From NCBI GenBank assembly GCA_033807695.1, contig CM066306.1:1302001-1366000 (forward strand): 64,000 nucleotides of DNA. Reading direction: 5' to 3'. Each line of letters starts with the position of its first letter. Positions within the stretch are counted from its first letter, which is position 1. Source of the DNA: Daedaleopsis sinensis (lineage: Eukaryota > Basidiomycota > Agaricomycetes > Polyporales > Polyporaceae). A model generated the notes under the pieces. It was not told where the DNA came from. It saw nothing but the letters and a program-made list of their open reading frames with translations, and searched no databases. Positions 43,998 to 55,276 of the stretch are shown here, piece after piece. A program made the translations under genes and the position numbers.

Positions 43998-46900
43998 TCA
44001 CCAACACGAGCACAGCGGCGTCGCTTCCACGGTCTCGAGGCGCTGCAAACAGAACGCACATGAATGAGTCTCGACTCTCGAGCACAGAGTACGGAGTGTG
44101 CACCACTCACCTCGACGATCGCCGTCCGGACCTTCGGGCTCTCCGCGGGCTCGCCCTGCATCCACTCCAGGTCCGGCCGCTCCTCCACGCGCGGCTGGCT
44201 GCGGTAACTCGCGAAGCGCGTGTGCAGCGCCGAGCGCGGCACCTCGATCTGGCTCGTGCTCTTCGACAGCGCGACCAGGTCCTCCTCCGCGAACGACATC
44301 CCCAGCGCGTCCGCGCCTTCGCCATCCTCTTCGTGCCGCTGCTCGTAGTCGTAGTCGTAGTCGTGGTCGCGGTCGTAGTTGGGGTCGTGGTCGGGGTCGT
44401 CCGCCTCGGGCACCGCGGGAAGACGGTCCGACATCGCTGAGGGCGACAACAGCCCGCCCGGACCCGAGCCCTCACCAGACGGCTCGCGCGAGAGCGCAGG
44501 CGGGGGCGGGGGCGTGCCGAACATCGTCTGCGTCGCGGGCGCGGAGGAGGGCATGCCCGCGTACGCGGGCCGTGGCGCAGAGGACGACTCCCCGACGTCG
44601 ACCTCCTCGTCATCCTCCACGACGTCGTCGTCCACCCCGAGACGCTTCAGGCCCGCCTCGACGGCGTCGAGGCGCTCCATGTGCTCGAGCACGGTCACGC
44701 CTGTCGTCGCGGGGTGCACGCGCTGGAACTTGGCGGAGAAGGACACGGGCCGCGAGATGCCGGCCATGTCGGTGGAGAGGCGCCGGATGGGCGGCGGGAA
44801 GCCGGAGATGCTCTGGCTGCGCGTGCGGCGGGGCTGGGGGAGGGGCATAGAGGCGATGGAGGCGTGCGGGGAGATGGCGGGGGCGTTGGAGGAGTGGGAG
44901 GAGGACTCGATGGGAGCTCCGGCTTCGAGCATGTCGTCGGTCACTGGGACTTCGTCGTCCCAGACCAGGACCTTTGTTCTGCGTGTCAATTCGAGGGGAC
45001 CTGCTGGGTGTGAACGCTGTGTCAATGATGTGCTGATGTGTATTTACCTTCGTCCTGGCAAGAGAATATGAGCATTTCTGCATGACTTATGGACGATACT
45101 GGAGCATCTTACCGCATGCCTGAGCGACTGAACAATGTTCCAAGCTTGACCCTTGATGACAGCAAGTTGCCGCTACAGAGTGGGCCTCTAAGTGATCACT
45201 TCAGGATGGTTACTCGACATTACACCTACCCGGAACATCTTGGGATGGAAGTCGGGGTCGACTGCGAACAGCTTCCGGAGTTCAAACGTCGTTTCTGCCC
45301 ACCACTCCTTCGAGGTCAGCAAAGGCAGGAAGTGATCCCTCGTCTTTTGGCTAAACGGACGCCCGATGATCGTGACAGGCAGATACAACCACCCGTAGGT
45401 ATACGACCGCCACCCCTTGGGATGCTCGTGGGGGAATGACAGAGAGTTGTCAATCGCGGCGATGTGTATATGCGGTTGCTTGGTGTACGGAACGTTGGAC
45501 GCGCCGTAGCTCTGGGAGTACAATGGTGGGGTAGAGGTGCCAATGATGGTGTTCCCACCGCCAACTGGCTCTGTTCGGCGAAGCTCGGTCATCATGGGCA
45601 TTTCGGGTCGTGATGTTCGTGAAGGCGCAACGTCGACAAGCGATTTTGAGTGGTCGCCCTCGCAGTACTTGATCATGTAGTTGTCCGCTCCTCGGTCCGT
45701 GTTGAGCATCAGATAGTCTGTATCCTACAGTCAGGCAGGCCGAACACTACTCATGCATTACACTCACCGAGAATAACGAGCCTGCAAAGGCAGATGTCAA
45801 TAAACACTCCGAACACTATGGGCGAAATTACATACTTCTCAAGCTCCTCGCGGAAGTTGTCTTGCAATGCAGGAGTCCAGTAGAACGGCTCGCTCGAGCG
45901 GCTTTCTGAACGGTCGTAGAGCATACTCGTGTCTCCGTCATCTTCATCATCGTACATTTCATCCTCTGCACCCGTCTTTCCACACACGACCTTCACAGCG
46001 GCGAGGAACTTCTTGTTGAGGCTACCCTTTCGGTGACTATCGTCGGCGAAAGTGTCCGAGATGGCACGTCCAGGCCATGGGTGTTTGCGCAGGAAGTCTG
46101 AAGCGTCTGAAGCACGATCAGATGATGACAGGCCAAGCCAGTGATTAATTGGGACCTACCTGTGAACCCGTGAAGGAAATACTGCATACTGCCGATCTTC
46201 TCCGGCAAGGGCTTGCCCTTCTTCGCGCCGTTCCTGTCGAGCCAGTCGTAGAAGAACGCCTTGAGGTCACGTCAGTAGTGTTTCGCTCATCAGACAGGCG
46301 TCGCTCTGACCTGACTTGATAAAGACACAAGTTGGGTTCTTGGGACGATGTTCAAGGACAGGCGTTCGTCAAGCAATGATGCAGCGGCTTCCGAGATGTA
46401 ACTGTCTCGCAATCAATGATCATGCCATGTGAAGCGTCAATAACACATGCATACCTCAAGTTGGGGATGAGACACGCGCGTCCGAAGGGTATAATCCAGC
46501 GGAATTGCCTGTGCAGCCATTTGGTGGTCTATACAATGTGGTGAGCTTGTAATGACGCGCATTCACGAGGCTGCGCAAACCTTGGGGTTCAGTCGTCCAT
46601 ACGGCTCTTCGTCTTTCGGTTTGAACACGCTGCTTGAAGCTCAGGCGGACAAACAAGTGCAGGAGCAGGGCAGGACGCACGCAACTGTCTGGACACGGCC
46701 GTCAACCTTCGCACGTGCGAAGTATGAGCCGGAGGACCCCTTGGTGATCATCTTGGGGTGTATACCCTCCTTTATGGCGTCGCGCACTGCTTGTACGAAT
46801 CTTGTTCCATTAGTCAGAGAGGACGATGGTCGAGACCCAGCAGCACTCACGTTTCGAATTCGGCAGCGGTCATGGGCTCCTTGTGGTCGAGAGTCTTGAC

Positions 46901-47301
46901 CTGCACGCACCATACACGTTCGCAACGACTCGGAGGAGTGACGGGGATGAAAGCGAGACTTACCTGACCCGTCTGCACTATACTGGCGACATATTGAGGC
47001 TCAAACACGCTGTGCCAAATGACCTTCCTGGAATTGTCCTCGACCTTCTTCTTCCGCTTCACCTTCTGCGCAATGGACTCGGTCCACCTTGATACTCATC
47101 TAGTTCCGCCCCCTGGATACTGAAATAGCGGAGGACGTACCTTTTGAACGCATTGTCCAACTTACTCAAGTCAATATGAACCGGTCTATGAGCCCTGCGT
47201 AAACCTCGTGCATGCGGCGGCGCCAGACTCTCCGAGACATCCGCTTCCTCGTCCTCCGCGCTCTGCGCTAGCGGCTGGTATTCCGAACGGTTGGGCGGCA
47301 T
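43998..47301 (-). CDS. LSB6: Type II phosphatidylinositol 4-kinase (Lsb6/PI4K2), with inferred 7-nt micro-exon
   Basis: Phosphorylates phosphatidylinositol at the 4-OH on endosomal, vacuolar and plasma membranes. Start ATG 47301 (MPPNRSEYQPLAQ). In order: 'AVRDAIKEGIHPKMI', the glycine loop 'TKGSSGSYFARAK', 'FKPKDEEPYGRLNPKTTKWL', 'SYISEAAASLLDERLSLNIV', 'AFFYDWLDRNGAKKG', 'GSMQYFLHGFTASDFLRKH', the catalytic-type 'LVILDTD...RGADNYMIKYC', and 'IAAIDNSLSFPHEHPKGWRS'. After 'FHPKMFRVK' comes 'GQAWNIVQSLRHA', then a 7-base exon GACGAAG (45048-45054) that restores the frame into 'GPLELTRRTKVLVWDDEVPV'. A long disordered tail has a DYDYDY acidic run, 'VTVLEHMERLDAVEAGLKRL' and a last exon 'RLETVEATPLCSCW'. 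If the last intron is retained, the frame runs to 43787 and overlaps the converging Cus2 gene. Confidence 0.85.
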
Positions 47302-48844
47302 AGAAGGAGACTGAGCTCAGGGATAGAGAGGCGGTAGGCGAGAGAGGAGAGGAGGAGAAGACGGAGTCGGGAGAGAGGCCGGGTACGTGCCACGCACGGC
47401 GTATTCGACCAGAGCGCTGTGATTCTTCCCAAATTGGCAGCCGTCTATCCGACTGCGGCAAGTACAGTATGTAATCAACCGAACCTCGGCTCTGATCTAC
47501 TTTGACCACCTCATCCAGCGTCGGCGGGCTACAGGCCCAGGACTCTGCACTCTTACCGTGTTAAGAGTCATACGACTACTCCTACGGTATGGATCATAGC
47601 GACCACCAGCTCTTGTCGACTGCGGAACACTGGGAGCAGACGGTATCCCGCGTCGACTGCGATCGGCCGTGCCCCGGCCGCATCACCCGCATCCAGTGAT
47701 CCACATCCCCAGGTGAGCATCCAACCAGTTCCGGTTTGCATGGAGAAACGATGGCCGTAGACAGTCCATGAGACTTGCATTTGTCGGCAAAACGTGCTGC
47801 AGCAGGGTGCAACCGGCATATGCATGTCCACCATTCGGAATGCGTCTCTCCGTGCGAGGAGCCTCGGAGCTTGGCTGACATTGGCGGGGCACCTTCTGTG
47901 CTGCGATATTCCGTACATGGCGGAGGGCCTCGAGAGTCGAGGCAGCCAAAATGATCCTCCGAGTCTCGTAAGATAGGAATTCCATGAACAGAAGCGGCCC
48001 TTTTGTCGCAGTTATAGTTTGCACACTGTGTGACCCTCCTTTCTCATAGCTCTAACCACTTCACGGCACACCCCTGAACACCCTCTCTTCGTCGTCGACC
48101 GAGCGAAAATATCTCCTCGAGAGTTGGGCGGTGGGCCCGCACATGATTGTGGCAGTGCTCCGACGTCGAACAAGATGTCAAGTGCCCTCAAGCGCCACGC
48201 AGACCAGGAATCCTCCTCATATGGTTGGCCACACAATTCGGAATTGATTGCGGGCACTGTTACGCTCGGTGTTCCATCCCGTGTTGCCTATCGCACGTCT
48301 CAGTGATATGTCGCAGCCGCCATTGGAGGCCCGGACCATGCTCGTGTGCCGAAGCGCACAATTCGGAATTCGCTAGAGGCTGACCGCCTCGTTCCGGGTG
48401 CCAATCTCCTGTCGACCATTCTGTGTCGTGGACACCTCCACGCACAGGCTCTCTATATAGGTGCAGCCGGCGCGGTGCTGACGGCTTTCCGCCTTTTCCC
48501 CCTTCTTCTGGCCCCTACCTCTCCCTCCTTGGGTTTGTCGTCGCCCTCCATGCCGCTCATCTTGCCAGTTCACGCTTGGAAGAGTTGGAGGGAACGTATT
48601 CGGTGAGTTCTCAGCTCTCAATCTGGCTCCGTTAGCAGATATTGGAAAAACATCGAGCGCATTACGGATGTATCCGGGCGCTTAGGTTACGAACCACTCG
48701 TCATAAGTTGTTGCGCCATTGGCGAGCAGCGCTGCGTTTCGATATGTATCGAAGCAGCGAGTATGCGAATGAATTACCAAACTGTCTTTTTTCATCCTGC
48801 TCTCGAGTGCAAGGATATAATCGGGTGTTCGTATCCGAGAGTTC
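47302..48844. other. Intergenic, no supported gene
   Basis: Divergent 1.5 kb between the PI4K and the transporter A genes. A TATA-like CTATATAG at 48452-48459 may serve transporter A with a long leader. The motif CACAATTCGGAATT occurs twice (near 48233 and 48358), which suggests a short duplicated unit. No frame has a recognisable domain. Confidence 0.4.
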
Positions 48845-50730
48845 ATGACGCCCAACTTGTCATCGAGGACATCCCTTCATACGATCATGATGGATGCGTG
48901 AGCGATGCCTGAAAGAACATCTACTGATTACCCATGTCTCTTTTCTAGGCATTTTACCTGGGCTTGGCATGCAGTAATCATGGGCACAGGTGTCGTCTCC
49001 GCCCTCCTACACAACCTCCCGTACCACAGTGATAGCCTGGTGCTCAAAATCGCCGCACTCGCTGTCTTCCTCCTCAACCTCGTCCTCTTCACCTTCGTGT
49101 GCACATGCACAGTACTCCGATATATCATGTTCCCCGAGGTACGTCGCCCCTTTCCCCGATCAGTTCGGCTGCGGACAGGCTGGGCTGTGAGCTCGGAACG
49201 TGTTGCTGTCCTTCGAGCGATAATCCGGCCTGCACAAGTCAAGTCATGCATCTGTCACCTCTCCCACAACCCGCCATCCCTGTCGCATCTTTGTTGTGAG
49301 CGTCCGGCGTTACGACACGGCGCAATGTGTCCGCGATCGATGCGGCGTTCGGGCTGCCGGCGAGGCACTTAACCCGCTATCACCGCCTACTTTCGGTGAT
49401 AGAAGTATTGCTCAGTAACGTCACGTGAATACCGTGGTATACTGCTTGCAAGGTCCCACGCCGTTGGGAAGTCAGGGTACAGAGATGGAGACGTCGCATG
49501 CAGGTAGCGAATATATGTGGCAAAAGTGCTGACACTCTCTTCAGATCTGGTCCTTGATGATCCGTCATCCAGCACAAAGTCTGTTCATCGGCTGCTTCCC
49601 AATGGGTGCCGCCACCTTGATCAACTCTGGGCTGGTACGTGTCGTCTCGTTCACGCTCTGTCATAAATTCGTGACGCCTCTATCCCCCTTAGAACATCAA
49701 TCAAGACTGGGGTTTCGGAGGCACACCATTCCTATGGACACTATGGGGATTCTGGTGGCTGGATTCCGCTGTATCCTACCTCATCGCCTTCGGTATGCTC
49801 TACGCAATGTACGTCTCGCATCATCCCTATGCCCTCATAGCAGTAGTCTGACCGCTTCCTAGGATTACCCGCCAAGAGCAGTCGTTACAGAAGATGACCG
49901 CAGTGTGGCTGCTCCCTGTCGTCACACTCATTGTCGCGTCCTCTTCGGGTGGCCTGCTGTCGCACGCGCTCATGCCGCACTCGACGACGTTGGCGCTCCT
50001 CACCTCCGCGTTCTCGTTCACCATGGTCATCATCGGGCTCAGCTTCGCGCTCATGATGATCACCGTCTACCTCCTCCGCCTGATCACGAGCGGCGTGCCC
50101 GACCCTGCGCTCATCCTCTCCGCGTTCATCACGCTCGGCCCGCTCGGACAAGGCGGGTTCTCGCTCCTCGTCAACGGCCAGGACTTGTCCGAGCTCCTGC
50201 CGCTGCACATGGGCGAGGAGTTCCCGACGATCGCGCTCGCCGGGCAGATGATTTTCGCAGGCTGCTTTCTGGGGGCGTACGTCCTCTTCTCGATGGGTGT
50301 CGCGTGGATCCTCCTCGCGCTCATCTCGATCACCCACGTCCGCTGGAGCACGCCGCTGCCGTTCTCGATGGCATACTGGGGCCTCATTTTCCCGAACGGT
50401 GTCTTTGCGCTGCTGTGCGTGCAGCTCGCGAAGGTGCTCGACAGCCCCGTGTTCCGCGTCATCGGCGCGACGTGGACCGGTACGCACGCCGTTCCTCTCC
50501 TCGATGTTCTGCCACCGTACTGACTGGTCTCCCCCGCTCGCGCAGGTGTCGTGTTCCTGCTCTGGATAACGGTGTTTGTCCGGAGCATACCGTCCTTCAT
50601 CGACGGCTCAATGTTCAAAGCACCATACGTGCCCGACGAACTCATCGCCCCGGCGGCCAACAAGGGCAAATCTGACGCCGAGAAAGGCTTCGGTAGCCAA
50701 GCCACCTCTTCCTCCACCGTCGCACTCTAA
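48845..50730 (+). CDS. SSU1/TehA-type (SLAC1 family) anion or sulfite transporter, gene A
   Basis: Ten-helix plasma-membrane protein of the tellurite-resistance/dicarboxylate family; fungal members (Ssu1) export sulfite. Starts MTPNLSSRTSLHTIMMD; an intron joins to 'HFTWAWHAVIMGTGVVSALL', then helices 'LAVFLLNLVLFTFVCTCTVL', 'LFIGCFPMGAATLINSGL', 'FLWTLWGFWWLDSAVSYLI', 'AVWLLPVVTLIVASSSGGLL', 'FTMVIIGLSFALMMITVYLL', 'AFITLGPLGQGGFSLLVNGQ', 'WSTPLPFSMAYWGLIFPNGV' and 'GVVFLLWITVFVRSI'. Cytosolic tail 'SDAEKGFGSQATSSS'. The intron after 'YIMFPE' is 406 bases (49139-49544), very long for this locus, with a 9-bp hairpin. Diverges clearly from genes B and C. The N-terminal exon is a reasoned choice and less certain. 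Confidence 0.85.
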
Positions 50731-51018
50731 CGGATTCTGTTCTGGACTGTTTCTCCTAGGCATCATCCCACCGATCCCTGCTGTCGCACCGCGTGTCCCC
50801 ATCCGTCCTGTCACTCCCCTAGATATCGACTGTATCATACACATCGCACATGGTAGACCTGGTGTGCGTGTGGACTGACGACTGTCTCTACCGTGTATTG
50901 CTGTGGACAGAGTGCCGGCCACCGGACCCTCGAATCGTGCGCGCTTCGTATTATATATTATTGTGTGCTAGATAATCCGGAATGTAACATAAGCATTAAT
51001 TTGCCCGTCCGGCGTGCT

Positions 51019-52753
51019 TCAATTCCAAGCCCGCGAGGCTTCGCCCTGGCTGCTTCGAACCTGCACGTTGCCCGTGGATGTCGCGCTCGTGTCCTTCGGC
51101 TCCTGTGGTGGCAGACGTCTGCGCGCACCGCGCGACATGTCCAACTCCAAGAGGCAGGGCGACTCGAAAATCGCGCCATTGTGGACCTGAGTCGACGTCC
51201 GCGCAAATACCCACACCCACAGCACGAGCGTGCACGCAGCGTACGCGGCGCCCAACACGCGGAAGAACGGCGCGTCGAGCTCCCGGGAGAGCTGTATGTT
51301 CAGGTTGGCGTACACGCCCTGTCCAAACGTTCGATGTTAGCCCCTCGTTACGGCATCGCGGAGGCTCGTCCGTGAATGTTCAACGTCAACCCTCCGGTTT
51401 GCAAATACGCTGGACCTACAAGCGTGCGACGACTTACGTTAGGGAATATGAGGCCCCAGAAGGCCTGCTTGAACGGGAGGCGCGCCTGCCGGAGGATGTT
51501 TCCCACATCGAGCAGGGCGTAGACGAGCCACATCGTTGCGAGCGACCAGAGGACGAGCGCGACGCAGACGCTGAGGACGCTGATGATCTCCCCGACGTTC
51601 GGCGACTTGAGGATCTCGGAGTTCCCGGAGGTGAGGGGGAGTGCGGCGCGGAAGCCCTGTCCGAGAAGGAGGATGGAGAACCCGCCCTGGCCCATGGGCC
51701 CGAGCGGGATGAACACGCTCAGCACACTGGTGCCCGGCGGGACGCCGTAGAGGAAGAGCCGGAGGAAGTACATGGTGAGGACCATGAATGCCAGCCCGAG
51801 GCCCATGGAGACGAGCGCGGCGGACACGGTGAGCGTGAGGAGCATATGCGACGGCGAGAACGGGGCGAGCGCAGGAGCGATGACGCCACCACTGGATGAT
51901 GCGACGATGAGCGTAGCAACGGGGAGCAGCCAGATGCTCGTGATCTGTTGCAGCGCGTGCTCCTGGCGTGTCTTCCTGCAGGCGTGGATAGTGTGAGCGA
52001 CCGGGAACGGGGAGCACGAAGCGAGCCTCTTACATGATATGCACGAGGGGAAAGGCGCAAACGAGGGATATGGCTACATCCAGCCACCACAGCGCCCATA
52101 TGGTGTATATAAACGCTTTCCCGCCGAATCCACTCTGCTCGTAGATGAGGCCGACAGCGACATTGATAAGAGTGGTCGCACCCATGGGGTAGGTTCCGAA
52201 ATAATATAGACTTTGGGTGGGATTCCGTGACATGATGGACCACATGTCGGGGAAGATGATATATCGCGATATCGTGAGGGCGTTGAAGAGAATGAAAAGC
52301 ACTAGGTTCAGGGAGAAGAAGATCCATGTGAAGACCCGCATTGCGGTCGAGGTCGTCGCGTAGGGGAAGCTATGGAATAGGACGGAGATGGCCCCGGTTC
52401 CTGCACCGTTCGGAAGGTTAGTCATGTGCACACAAAGGGTAACGTCATGTTCAACACGAACCCATGATAGTGGCGAACCATGCTGGAGTGAAATGCCTGT
52501 GCAGAAGACACGTACGGTCAGAAAACGAAATAAAGCTGATTGACATAGTAATCTGTTCATCGTCCGGCGGCAGAGTGTATCCTCTGTCTGACGGAGAACC
52601 ATGTTTCTCCCGTCACCTAAAGAAGACAATGGGTATCCCAAAGAAGGCTCTCCTAGGCCTAAGCCATAGGAAAGGCGATTCTAACATTGTTAGCAGAAAG
52701 CCATACCTGACGCAGTCTTTGAGTCCCTTGCGTGTCGCTGGTGTTGTACTCAT
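51019..52753 (-). CDS. SSU1/TehA-type transporter, gene B
   Basis: Same family. MSTTPATRKGLKDCVR, intron, 'HFTPAWFATIMGTGAISVLF', 'VFTWIFFSLNLVLFILFNAL', 'SLYYFGTYPMGATTLINVAV', 'FIYTIWALWWLDVAISLVCA', 'SIWLLPVATLIVASSSGGVI', 'MGLGLAFMVLTMYFLRLFLY', 'FIPLGPMGQGGFSILLLGQG', 'EIISVLSVCVALVLWSLATM', 'LPFKQAFWGLIFPN' and after an intron 'GVYANLNIQLSRELDAPFFR'. The last cytosolic segment is longer than in C ('GNVQVRSSQGEASRAWN'). Four or five introns. It lies head to tail with gene C, 233 bases apart, and converges on gene A, whose stop is 289 bases away. Sulfite or another small anion is the inferred cargo. The 50731-51018 gap has no gene. Confidence 0.87.
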
Positions 52754-52985
52754 GGTTTGGTGCAAGAAGAGAAGTATCAAGTCAGCAGAGGGCAGGACTG
52801 TCTTTGTAAGTCGGCATGAATTTCGAATCGAATGAGAAATGCGAGTCACAAGATACATCGGCACCTCGGCAGCTGAAGGCCAGGGAATATTAGTAATGGA
52901 AGGAGCTGGTGGCCAGCTGGCAGCATTCTCCGACGAAAGGTCTTGTCCGACAACTTGAACTTGTCGGTGCTTCAGAGGGTCCCAG

Positions 52986-54704
52986 TCAGATCTCTTGTGT
53001 GGCGGGACATTGAGGTTGCGGCAGACGTTTGCACGCCCCGCGCGACATGTCGAAGTCCTCGAGGCAGGGCGACTCGAAGATCGCGCCATTACGCACCAGA
53101 GCCAACGTCCGCACAAACACCCACACCCACAGCGCGAACGTGAACACAGCGTACGTGGCGCCCCACACGCGGAAGAACGGCGCGTCGAGCTCCCGGGAAA
53201 GCTGGATGTTCAGGTTGGCGTACACGCCCTGTCCAAACGTGTGATAAGTATCAGCCCCGCGTTACGGCATCTCGGAGGCTCGTCCGCCAGCCACTCCGTT
53301 TTGCAAATATGCTGGACCTACAAGCGTACGACGACTTACGTTAGGAAATATGAGGCCCCAGAAGGCCTGCTTGAACGGGAGGCGAGCCTGCCGGAGGATG
53401 TCGCCCGCATCGAGCAGGGCGTAGACGAGCCACATCGTCGCGAGCGCCCACAGAACGAGCGCGACGCAGACGCTGAGGACGCTGATGATCTCCCCGACGT
53501 TCGGCGACTTGAGGATCTCGGAGTTCCCGGAGGTGAGGGGGAGTGCGGCGCGGAAGCCTTGTCCGAGAAGGAGAATGGAGAACCCGCCCTGGCCCATGGG
53601 CCCGAGCGGGATGAACACGCTCAGCGCGCCGGCACCCGGCGGGACGCCGTGGAGGATGAGGCGGAGGAGGTACACGGTGAGGATCATGAATGCCAGCCCG
53701 AGGCCCACGGAGACGAGCACGGCAGACACGGTGAGCGTGATGAGCGAATGCGACGGCGAGAACGGGGCGAGCGCAGGAGCGATGACGCCACCAGTGGATG
53801 ATGCGACGATGAGCGTAACGACGGGGAGAAGCCAGATGGTCGTCATCCGATGCAGCGCGTGCTCCTGGCGTGTCTTCCTGCAGCCGGGAATAGTAGCGTG
53901 AGCGACCGGCCGCGGGGAATGAGGGCACGAAACGACTCTCTTACATGATATGCACGAGGGAGAAGGCACAAAGGAGGGATATGGCTACATCCAGCCACCA
54001 CAACGCCCATATGGTGTATAAGAATGCTTTTCCGCCAAACCTGTTCTGCTCGTAGATGAGGCCGACAGCGACATTGATCAGAGTGGTCGCGCCCATGGGG
54101 TAGGTTCCGATGAATAGACTTTGGGTGGGATGATGTATCATTATGGACCATATGTCGGGGAAAATGATGTACCGCGCTATCGTGAGGGAGTTAAAGAGAA
54201 TGAAGAGCGCTAGGTTCAGGGAGAAGAAGATCCATGTGAAGACCTGCATCGCGGTCGAGGTGGTCGCATAAGGGAAGCTATGGAATAGGATGGAGATAGC
54301 CCCGGTTCCTGCACCATTTGGAAGGTTAGTTATGTGCACACAAAGGGTGACGTTATGTTCAACACAGACCCATGATAGTGGCGAACCATGCTGGAGTGAA
54401 ATGCCTGTGCAGGAAACGGGTACAGTCAGAAAACGAGTTAATCGGAGAAGCTGATTAGACATGGCAGACTGTCCATCATCCGGCTGACAGAGTGGTGGCT
54501 CCAAGGTGGCTCCTCTGTCTGACGGACAACCACTGTGTGTCTACCCGTCCAGTCTACGGAAAACAATGATCGCAAAGGAGCTGGAGGGTTTCGCCCCTAA
54601 CTGGTTTGAAGACAGTATAGGAAAGACGGTGCCAATGTTGAAAGCAGAAAGCCATACCTGACGCAGTCTTTGAGTCCCTTGCGTGTCGCTGGTGTTGTAC
54701 TCAT
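52986..54704 (-). CDS. SSU1/TehA-type transporter, gene C (tandem copy of B)
   Basis: Recent tandem duplicate of gene B: the same first exon MSTTPATRKGLKDCVR and the same introns, with DNA identity high even in the intron and 5' leader (the 'GAGTCCCTTGCGTGTCGCTG' stretch is identical). Differences: 'SLFIGTYPMGATTLINVAVG' without the YY insertion of B, 'QNRFGGKAFLYTIWALWWLD', 'LGLAFMILTVYLLRLILHGV', and a shorter C-terminus ending 'CKRLPQPQCPATQEI'. All helices and the FGG and GQGGFS signatures are kept. Expected in the plasma membrane. The intergenic stretch 54705-55276 upstream contains no gene. Confidence 0.87.
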
Positions 54705-55276
54705 GGTATGGTGGAAGAGAGGAAGCATGGAGGGCACAGCTGTCTTTATAAGTAGGCATGAATTCTGGGCATGAATTCCGAATTGAAGTGCAAACTGCGA
54801 GTCACAACATGCATCGCCACCTCGGCAGCCACTCCGGAAAACGACTCCTCCTCAAGGCCTCAAGCTTCAATTGAGCTCAAGCTTCACCGGTGCCTCGCTG
54901 TTGCCATGATGCATGACGAGTTCCTTCCAGCCGATGGATACCGGGGAATGACGCTGAAGAACTGAGGGAATGGAAGGACCTAACGGCCGACAATTTCCGA
55001 CGGAAAGGACGCAGAGATCTTATTGGTCCTTCAGGCGATCCCATTCAGGTCTCTTGTGCAGCGGGACATAGGGTGGTCAAGAATCAAAGAGGACGACCGT
55101 CGAGGTACTGTACACAAGGCTGAGCCGACCCATTCAAATTCGGATGATATATCCTATTTGGTGCTGTTTGCCAAAACCCTCCGTTTCAAACACGAACAAA
55201 CTCGTCCTATGCTTAGGTATCCCAGGGCTACGTGGCAATTCGGTATTGCTCAGACGCCCACTCTCTTTCTGCCACC

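Noticed and set aside
43787..45025. A separate unknown gene downstream of PI4K on the minus strand
   Set aside because: It begins with GPLELTRRTKVLVWDDE, which continues the PI4K protein once the 7-nt micro-exon is included, so it is the same gene.
48346..48848. Extra upstream exons for transporter gene A (MPLILPVHAWKSW and following)
   Set aside because: No phase-consistent join to the HFTWAW exon was found; more likely leader or intergenic DNA.
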